Notes under the pieces: generated by a model
What the model was told of the DNA's origin: nothing
Databases searched by the model: none
Seen by the model: the letters and a program-made list of their open reading frames with translations, nothing else
Made by a program: the position numbers and the translations under genes
Source: Helicobacter sp.
GTDB taxonomy: Bacteria > Campylobacterota > Campylobacteria > Campylobacterales > Helicobacteraceae
Length of the DNA: 13,731 bases
Direction: 5' to 3'
Assembly: GCA_029257755.1 (NCBI GenBank)
Contig: JARIAP010000086.1
Location: forward strand, 1-13,731
Part shown: piece after piece, positions 7,546 to 13,731 of the stretch
Layout: each line of letters opens with the position of its first letter
Position numbering within the stretch: position 1 is the first letter of the stretch

Positions 7546-8304
7546 CTAATTTTTATTATAATGAACATTTAAACCTGCACTAGCCTGTGTAGTTGGCATT
7601 ATCTCAATGGAATTAATATTAATATGTTTAGGTTGATTACTTACCCAAAATATTATTTGTGCTATATCTTTAGCGTGAAGTGGTTTTGTGTCTTTGTATA
7701 TAGATTTTGCTTTATTGCAATCTCCATAAAAGCGTATAATAGAAAAATCACTACCTTCACACAAACCCGGCTCAATATTGCTAACTCTTATATTTTTGTT
7801 ATACAAATCTGTGCGTAAATTCCTGCTAAATTGTTTTACAAATGCTTTTGTGGCACCATATACATTGCCACCCGGATATGGATATGTCCCAGCGATTGAG
7901 CCTATATTTATAATATGTCCGCTACCTTTTAAAACCATTTTTGGTAAAATACTATGAGTAATAAAGCTTAATGCCTCCACATTAACAGCTATCATTTCTT
8001 TCCAATCATCATATATAGTATTTTCCGCACTTTCTATACCTTTTGCTAAACCGGCATTATTAACAAGTATATCTATATCTAAATCTTTTGTAAAATCTTT
8101 TATAAATTCCTTATCTCTTATATCTCCGATCCCAAGATTTACTTCTATATTTTTACCTAAACTACTTATCTCTTCTTTTAAGCTTTCAAGTTTATTTTGT
8201 CTTCTTGCTATTAAATGAAGTGTTAAATTATCCCATTCTCTAGCATAAGTTAATGCTAGATAATAACCAAATCCAGAACTAGCACCAGTAATTAAAATCT
8301 CCAT
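7546..8304 (-). CDS. short-chain dehydrogenase/reductase, YdfG-like
   Basis: This 252-residue classical SDR is an NAD(P)-dependent oxidoreductase. Seen are the Rossmann glycine motif TGASSGFG (6-13), an ARR pair after the second strand (33-35) that favours NADP(H), NNAG (82-85), Asn108, and the catalytic Ser136, Tyr149 and Lys153 (NIGSIAG and VYGATKAF). The block RVSNIEPGLCEGSDFSIIRFYGD and the C-terminal region resemble YdfG and serine/3-hydroxy-acid dehydrogenases, so a hydroxy-acid or semialdehyde substrate is plausible but not proven. The start is the ATG at 8304, preceded by a G-rich GTGGGGG ribosome site; a longer version would need a TTG start. It lies 32 bases after galU on the same strand, so both probably share a transcript, though no metabolic link is evident. 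Confidence 0.9.
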   Translation of the reverse strand: MEILITGASSGFGYYLALTYAREWDNLTLHLIARRQNKLESLKEEISSLGKNIEVNLGIGDIRDKEFIKDFTKDLDIDILVNNAGLAKGIESAENTIYDDWKEMIAVNVEALSFITHSILPKMVLKGSGHIINIGSIAGTYPYPGGNVYGATKAFVKQFSRNLRTDLYNKNIRVSNIEPGLCEGSDFSIIRFYGDCNKAKSIYKDTKPLHAKDIAQIIFWVSNQPKHININSIEIMPTTQASAGLNVHYNKN

Positions 8305-8336
8305 ATGAAACCCCCACAACAATTATAATTTAATAT

Positions 8337-9158
8337 TTATTTGTTTAAGCGATTATAAAAATCATTTGTAGCTTTAACAAACCCATCAATACTACCACAA
8401 TCATAACGCATTCCTTGAAATTTATAACCAATAACTCTTCCTAACTTTGCTTGCTCTAGCAAAGCATCTGTTATTTGTAATTCACCATTAATCCCTGGTT
8501 TTGTCATACGCAATATATTGAAAATATCTGGTGTAAGTATATATCTACCAATAATTGCAAGATTTGATGGAGCATTTTCTTTACTAGGTTTTTCAACCAT
8601 AGAATTTACCTTATAGATTCCATCTTCTATCATATTTGCATCTATAATACCATATTTATGAACTTCATTAGAATCTACTTCTTCAATTGCAACAACAGAA
8701 CAACGATATTTTTCATAAATTCTCATCATTTGAGTTAAAATTCCCTCACTCTCACTATAACATAAATCATCTGCTAAAATAACTGCGAATGGGTTTCTGC
8801 CAACAAGGGTTTCGCCCGTTAAAATAGCATGTCCTAAGCCTCTCATTTCTTTTTGTCTTGTATAACTAAAAGTTGCTGTTTCCATTATATTTCTAATCTC
8901 TTTCAAAAGATTTTCTTTTGAAGTATCTTTAATTTGGTCTTCTAACTCATAGCTTATATCAAAATGATCTTCTATACTTCTCTTACCTCTACCAGTAACA
9001 ATAGCCATTGTTCTACAACCAGCATCAAGTGCCTCTTCAACACCATATTGAATAAGTGGTTTAGTTAGTATAGGCAACATTTCTTTTGGCATTGCCTTTG
9101 TAACAGGTAAAAATCTTGTGCCATAACCAGCCGCAGGGAATAAACATGTTTCTATCAT
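8337..9158 (-). CDS. galU: UTP-glucose-1-phosphate uridylyltransferase
   Basis: GalU makes UDP-glucose from UTP and glucose-1-phosphate in the cytoplasm, feeding lipopolysaccharide and other glycan synthesis. The 273-residue protein begins with the nucleotidyltransferase signature AAGYGTRFLPVTKAMPKEM (residues 9-27), contains the ILADDLCYSE metal-binding segment, the VEKPSKENAPSNLAIIGRYIL block and the C-terminal LGRVIGYKFQGMRYDCGS, all diagnostic for GalU. The ATG at 9158 is taken because AAGGAT sits at the right distance upstream; the TTG immediately before it would be too close. A TATAAT at 9186-9191 gives a short leader. It is the first gene of a two-gene unit with the SDR. Confidence 0.96.
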   Translation of the reverse strand: MIETCLFPAAGYGTRFLPVTKAMPKEMLPILTKPLIQYGVEEALDAGCRTMAIVTGRGKRSIEDHFDISYELEDQIKDTSKENLLKEIRNIMETATFSYTRQKEMRGLGHAILTGETLVGRNPFAVILADDLCYSESEGILTQMMRIYEKYRCSVVAIEEVDSNEVHKYGIIDANMIEDGIYKVNSMVEKPSKENAPSNLAIIGRYILTPDIFNILRMTKPGINGELQITDALLEQAKLGRVIGYKFQGMRYDCGSIDGFVKATNDFYNRLNK

Positions 9159-9185
9159 CAATATCCTTTAATTTTGATTATTCTA

Positions 9186-9191
9186 ATTATA
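9186..9191 (-). promoter_or_regulatory. -10 box for galU-SDR
   Basis: TATAAT on the minus strand (TATATAATTAG), 28 bases before the galU ATG and after a T-run. No proper -35 is visible. Confidence 0.45.
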
Positions 9192-9674
9192 TAAAAACAA
9201 TATCAATATATGGACATTATTAGTAAATCTATAATATCAATCACATGTTCACAGAATGAATATAAACTTTAGACATCATTGTTAAGTTGTGCTTTATTTA
9301 AGACATTGTTTTATCGTTGTATTGGTATCTATTTTTTGTTTCTTTCAAATAGATTCTTTGTATTATTAATATTTAATTTCAAATATAATATCTTATTTCT
9401 TGTTTAACTTATTGATTGGGTAAGTATTAAGTATATTACAATTTTGTTTTGCTTCCTTTAGAAAATTTTTATTGTTAATCTCTATTTATTTAGATTCTTT
9501 TTATAAAACCATATAAAATAAAAGTAAGCATAACAAATAGTTTCTTTATGTTGCAATTATATAAAATCAAAGTCCATAAAATATATAATCTATTACTAGA
9601 TTCATTATTTTTTAATGTAGAATTTACTAACTCACCGAAATAATTACGCAAATTATATTGACTTTTTAAAACTA
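9192..9674. other. long intergenic stretch with no supported gene
   Basis: The gap between galU and purA (9159-9674, about 515 bases) is the largest non-coding stretch in the window. Beyond the galU leader and promoter I see no gene with a start codon and ribosome site, no RNA gene and no strong hairpin. A minus-strand frame is open from just after purA to the stop at 9490-9492 (about 60 codons) but has no ATG near its beginning; its tail is hydrophobic. It may be a decayed gene or chance. The rest is A/T-rich sequence with short stops in all frames. Confidence 0.5.
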
Positions 9675-11797
<2,123 letters not shown>

Positions 11798-11825
11798 TTA
11801 TTACCCTTGTAAAAACAAAGTCCTA

Positions 11826-11854
11826 ATTATAGCTAATACTTGATAAACCATCAA
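11826..11854 (-). promoter_or_regulatory. promoter of the hisZ-like/purA operon
   Basis: On the minus strand TTGATG (11849-11854) and TATAAT (11826-11831) are separated by exactly 17 bases, a near-consensus sigma-70 promoter, with the -10 about 28 bases before the ATG. It is the only promoter in the window with a clear -35. Confidence 0.6.
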
Positions 11855-11915
11855 CAAAACTTTTTTAGCATAAAAATCAAATATTCAATATTTTTGTATA
11901 AATATTGCAATTATA

Positions 11916-12857
11916 TTATGATTTTAGATATATTTCAATATCATTTAGCACCTTAGAATCTATTTGTATTGAGAGTTCTAATATAGCAAAAGGCAATTTA
12001 AAACCATCACATTTTACATAATCTTTTTGTGTCATAAGTATATGAGTAGCATTATATGTTTTCAATAATTGCAATAATTTATTACAATCAAATTCTGCAT
12101 GATCTGGTAAATAATATCTATAAGCAATATTATCTGGTAAATATAACTCTAACCTAGCTGGATTTGCAATAGCTGTAGCAAGTATATAACTTACATTGCC
12201 TTTTGTTACTTCCATATGATTTATATATACATTTCGTTTATATTCTATATCTTCCTTTAAATGTAGATCACATTGTTTATAAAAACTTATAGGGAATCTA
12301 TAATATCCACTAGGCAAAACAAAATTAAAATAAGGCGTAATCTTTGGCTCAAGTAAAATATCAAATTTATCAAAATTAAATCTATAAGCATCATCAAGAA
12401 TTATTACTTTTGCTTTATTTTTTTTAGCATATTCAATAGCCACTTCTCTTTTTTCACTAACAATAATACTAGCTTTAGTTTGCAAAGCAATAAGCATTGC
12501 TTCATCGCCACTAGATTTAACATCACATAGAATCTTTCCATATAAACTTACTTGTATAAGTCCGCTTGATTCTCTCTTATAACCACGCAATATAACATAT
12601 ATATCTTTATAATATTTACTTTCAAGATATTTTATTAATGCTATGCTAAACGGAGTTTTGCCACTTCCCCCACTAACTAGATTCCCTATGCTAATAATTT
12701 TTATATCAAAGTTTTTTCTACTAGTAAGCTTTTTGCGTAACAATGCAATAATATAATAAATAAGTGAAATGGGAAGCAATAATAACGAAATGAGTTTATG
12801 TAAAATTGTTGGATAAAAAAAATAATTTTCTATAAAACTACTTAGCTTTTTATCCAT
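11916..12857 (-). CDS. lpxK: tetraacyldisaccharide 4'-kinase
   Basis: LpxK phosphorylates the 4' position of the lipid A disaccharide at the cytoplasmic face of the inner membrane, making lipid IVA. The 313-residue protein has an N-terminal hydrophobic helix (about 20-40, ILHKLISLLLLPISLIYYII) for membrane association, then the P-loop SGGSGKTP (62-69), RGYKR (91-95), SGDEAMLIA (116-124), LDDAYRFN (154-161), LPDHAEF (250-256) and TQKDYVK (276-282), all in family order. The usual DDGFQH is DDAYRF here, with both aspartates kept. An AAGGAAG ribosome site seven bases before the ATG fixes the start. It has its own gap on both sides and no lipid A gene beside it; a TATAAT at 12902-12907 could be its -10. 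Confidence 0.94.
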   Translation of the reverse strand: MDKKLSSFIENYFFYPTILHKLISLLLLPISLIYYIIALLRKKLTSRKNFDIKIISIGNLVSGGSGKTPFSIALIKYLESKYYKDIYVILRGYKRESSGLIQVSLYGKILCDVKSSGDEAMLIALQTKASIIVSEKREVAIEYAKKNKAKVIILDDAYRFNFDKFDILLEPKITPYFNFVLPSGYYRFPISFYKQCDLHLKEDIEYKRNVYINHMEVTKGNVSYILATAIANPARLELYLPDNIAYRYYLPDHAEFDCNKLLQLLKTYNATHILMTQKDYVKCDGFKLPFAILELSIQIDSKVLNDIEIYLKS

Positions 12858-12901
12858 ATATTATCTTCCTTATTGCATAGAATTAGAATCTAAATTTAGT
12901 T

Positions 12902-12907
12902 ATTATA
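12902..12907 (-). promoter_or_regulatory. possible -10 box for lpxK
   Basis: TATAAT on the minus strand 45 bases before the lpxK ATG, in a very A/T-rich gap where such hexamers also arise by chance. Confidence 0.3.
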
Positions 12908-13011
12908 TATACAATAAATTACAAATAAATTAATTTAATAGTTAATAAAATAATAAATTAGCATTAAAAATGAAAAATATTTTAATTATTCCTATTTTAA
13001 ATTAATACAAA

Positions 13012-13350
13012 TTAACCAAAATTTGGCTCTAGTTTTCTTTTAGCAAGGAGATGGAAATGTAAATGTGGCACTTCTTGTCCGCCATCCTTACCTATATTTG
13101 TAATCAATCTATATCCACTTTCTCTAATATCAAGTATATCTACTACTTCTAATATAAATTCACTCATTTTTCCCATTAATTCCGCATTAACATAATTAAA
13201 ATCTTTTACTAATTTTTTTGGTATTATTAACACATGTATGGGTGCTTTTGGTGCAATATCGTTAAATGCCATAAATTCATCATTCTCAAGCACAATAGTA
13301 GCTGGAATCTCTCTATCTACAATTTTTTCAAAAATACCTTTTTCTGCCAT
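13012..13350 (-). CDS. HIT-family nucleotide hydrolase (HinT-like)
   Basis: This 112-residue histidine-triad protein matches the HinT branch, which hydrolyses adenosine 5'-phosphoramidates and related adenylated compounds. The triad is at His96, His98 and His100 (VPHLHFHLLAKRK), with the N-terminal block starting KGIFEKIVDREIPATIV and followed by AFNDIAPKAPIHVLIIPKK, a typical HinT sequence. The AAGGGA ribosome site precedes the ATG, and an extended -10 (TGATATAAT, 13383-13388) lies 33 bases upstream. In H. pylori I recall a HIT gene near pheS and lytB; here it stands apart from both, with lpxK downstream on the same strand and a divergent gene upstream. Confidence 0.94.
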   Translation of the reverse strand: MAEKGIFEKIVDREIPATIVLENDEFMAFNDIAPKAPIHVLIIPKKLVKDFNYVNAELMGKMSEFILEVVDILDIRESGYRLITNIGKDGGQEVPHLHFHLLAKRKLEPNFG

Positions 13351-13382
13351 ATTAATCCCTTATTTTATGTTAAACATATAAA

Positions 13383-13388
13383 ATTATA
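13383..13388 (-). promoter_or_regulatory. extended -10 promoter for the HIT gene
   Basis: TGATATAAT on the minus strand, 33 bases before the HIT ATG. No clear -35 hexamer. Confidence 0.45.
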
Positions 13389-13548
13389 TCACATTATAAA
13401 AATATTATATAAACTTTTATTGTTTGGTAAGAACCAACATTAAAACAATGGGTATTTATCAGCATAATTTAAATAAAAAACATATAAATTTAAAAATACT
13501 ATCCATATAGTTTTTGTATGATACACATTACAAAATATAAAAAAATGC

Positions 13549-13554
13549 TATAAT
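13549..13554 (+). promoter_or_regulatory. extended -10 promoter for the right-edge gene
   Basis: TGCTATAAT is a perfect extended -10, 62 bases before the ATG at 13617. The inverted repeat at 13571-13595 lies just after the expected transcription start. Confidence 0.5.
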
Positions 13555-13570
13555 TACTAGTAGTATATTG

Positions 13571-13595
13571 TTTGAATAAATGAATATTATTCAAA
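13571..13595. repeat. inverted repeat, possible operator or leader hairpin
   Basis: TTTGAATAA (13571-13579) and TTATTCAAA (13587-13595) form a perfect 9-bp inverted repeat with a 7-base spacer. Within it, TGAATA-T-TATTCA (13581-13593) is a second palindrome, so three GAATA/TATTC half-sites are packed in 25 bases. The site is about 10-35 bases downstream of the probable transcription start of the next gene. It resembles a Fur/PerR-type 6-1-6 arrangement, but the match to a known consensus is not exact. Confidence 0.5.
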
Positions 13596-13616
13596 ATGAA
13601 GTATAAAGGATTCACA

Positions 13617-13731
13617 ATGAAAACACTAGAAGAATTAAAAGCAGAAGAGAGAATAGGAGAATTACAAGTTAATCTTTATAAACTTGTTATGAGAGATAAA
13701 CTTGAAAAAGTCAAGGATTTTTTAAAAGATT
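13617..13731 (+). CDS. unidentified protein, N-terminal fragment (cut by window)
   Basis: The frame starts at an ATG six bases after a good AAGGA ribosome site and is open to the window end, giving 38 codons. The visible part begins MKTLEELKAEERIGEL, continues with a NLYKLVMRDKLEKV stretch and is strongly charged and helix-forming, without a signal peptide or membrane segment. I do not recognise it; too little is present for a function. It is divergent from the HIT gene and has its own promoter and a nearby inverted repeat, so it looks regulated separately. Confidence 0.75.
   Translation, partial: MKTLEELKAEERIGELQVNLYKLVMRDKLEKVKDFLKD

Noticed and set aside
9266..9409. Plus-strand hydrophobic open frame of about 44 codons in the galU-purA gap
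   Set aside because: It has no ATG start and no ribosome site, and its Leu/Phe-rich composition is what T-rich DNA gives by chance.
13421..13439. Imperfect hairpin (TTGG/CCAA with a bulge) between the HIT gene and the right-edge gene
   Set aside because: It is short, with a bulge, has no U-tract, and lies in a divergent promoter region where a terminator is not expected; not enough to call an element.

Overview
The window is a very AT-rich (by eye about 70% A+T), gene-dense chromosomal segment from an epsilonproteobacterium (Campylobacterota), most likely a non-pylori Helicobacter. The clues are the base composition, a thioredoxin with a WCPDC active site like Helicobacter Trx2, TATAAT or TGnTATAAT -10 boxes mostly without a clear -35, and the compact short-leader gene layout. 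It carries ilvB/ilvN, which as far as I recall H. pylori lacks, so H. pylori itself is unlikely. The genus is inferred from protein features and not from a database search.

Left part (1-5560, mostly + strand): the end of the F1Fo ATP synthase operon (atpD cut by the window edge, then atpC); a small exported monohaem c-type cytochrome on the minus strand, convergent with atpC and divergent from ispH; ispH, the last enzyme of the MEP isoprenoid pathway; then the ilvB-ilvN operon for the first common step of branched-chain amino acid synthesis, closed by a long hairpin between convergent gene ends.

Middle and right part (5560-13350, all minus strand): a YraN-family nuclease-like protein, an unrecognised exported protein with four cysteines after its signal peptide, thioredoxin preceded by a CAU-anticodon tRNA, a YdfG-like short-chain dehydrogenase behind galU, a 513-bp stretch without a supported gene, a hisZ-like gene overlapping purA by one base, lpxK (lipid A 4'-kinase) and a HIT-family nucleotide hydrolase. 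A new plus-strand gene, cut by the right edge, starts at 13617 behind a promoter and an inverted repeat.

The contents are mainly core metabolism: energy, isoprenoids, amino acids, purines, nucleotide sugars and lipid A. There is no mobile element, CRISPR array, integrase or toxin-antitoxin pair, and I see no convincing undescribed multi-gene system. The most unusual signals are an octamer, TAGAATCT, present 14 times on the two strands where about one is expected, a three-half-site repeat upstream of the last gene, a HisZ-like protein with altered class II motifs, and the unrecognised exported protein. Several start codons are moved inward here because a ribosome binding site supports an internal ATG.
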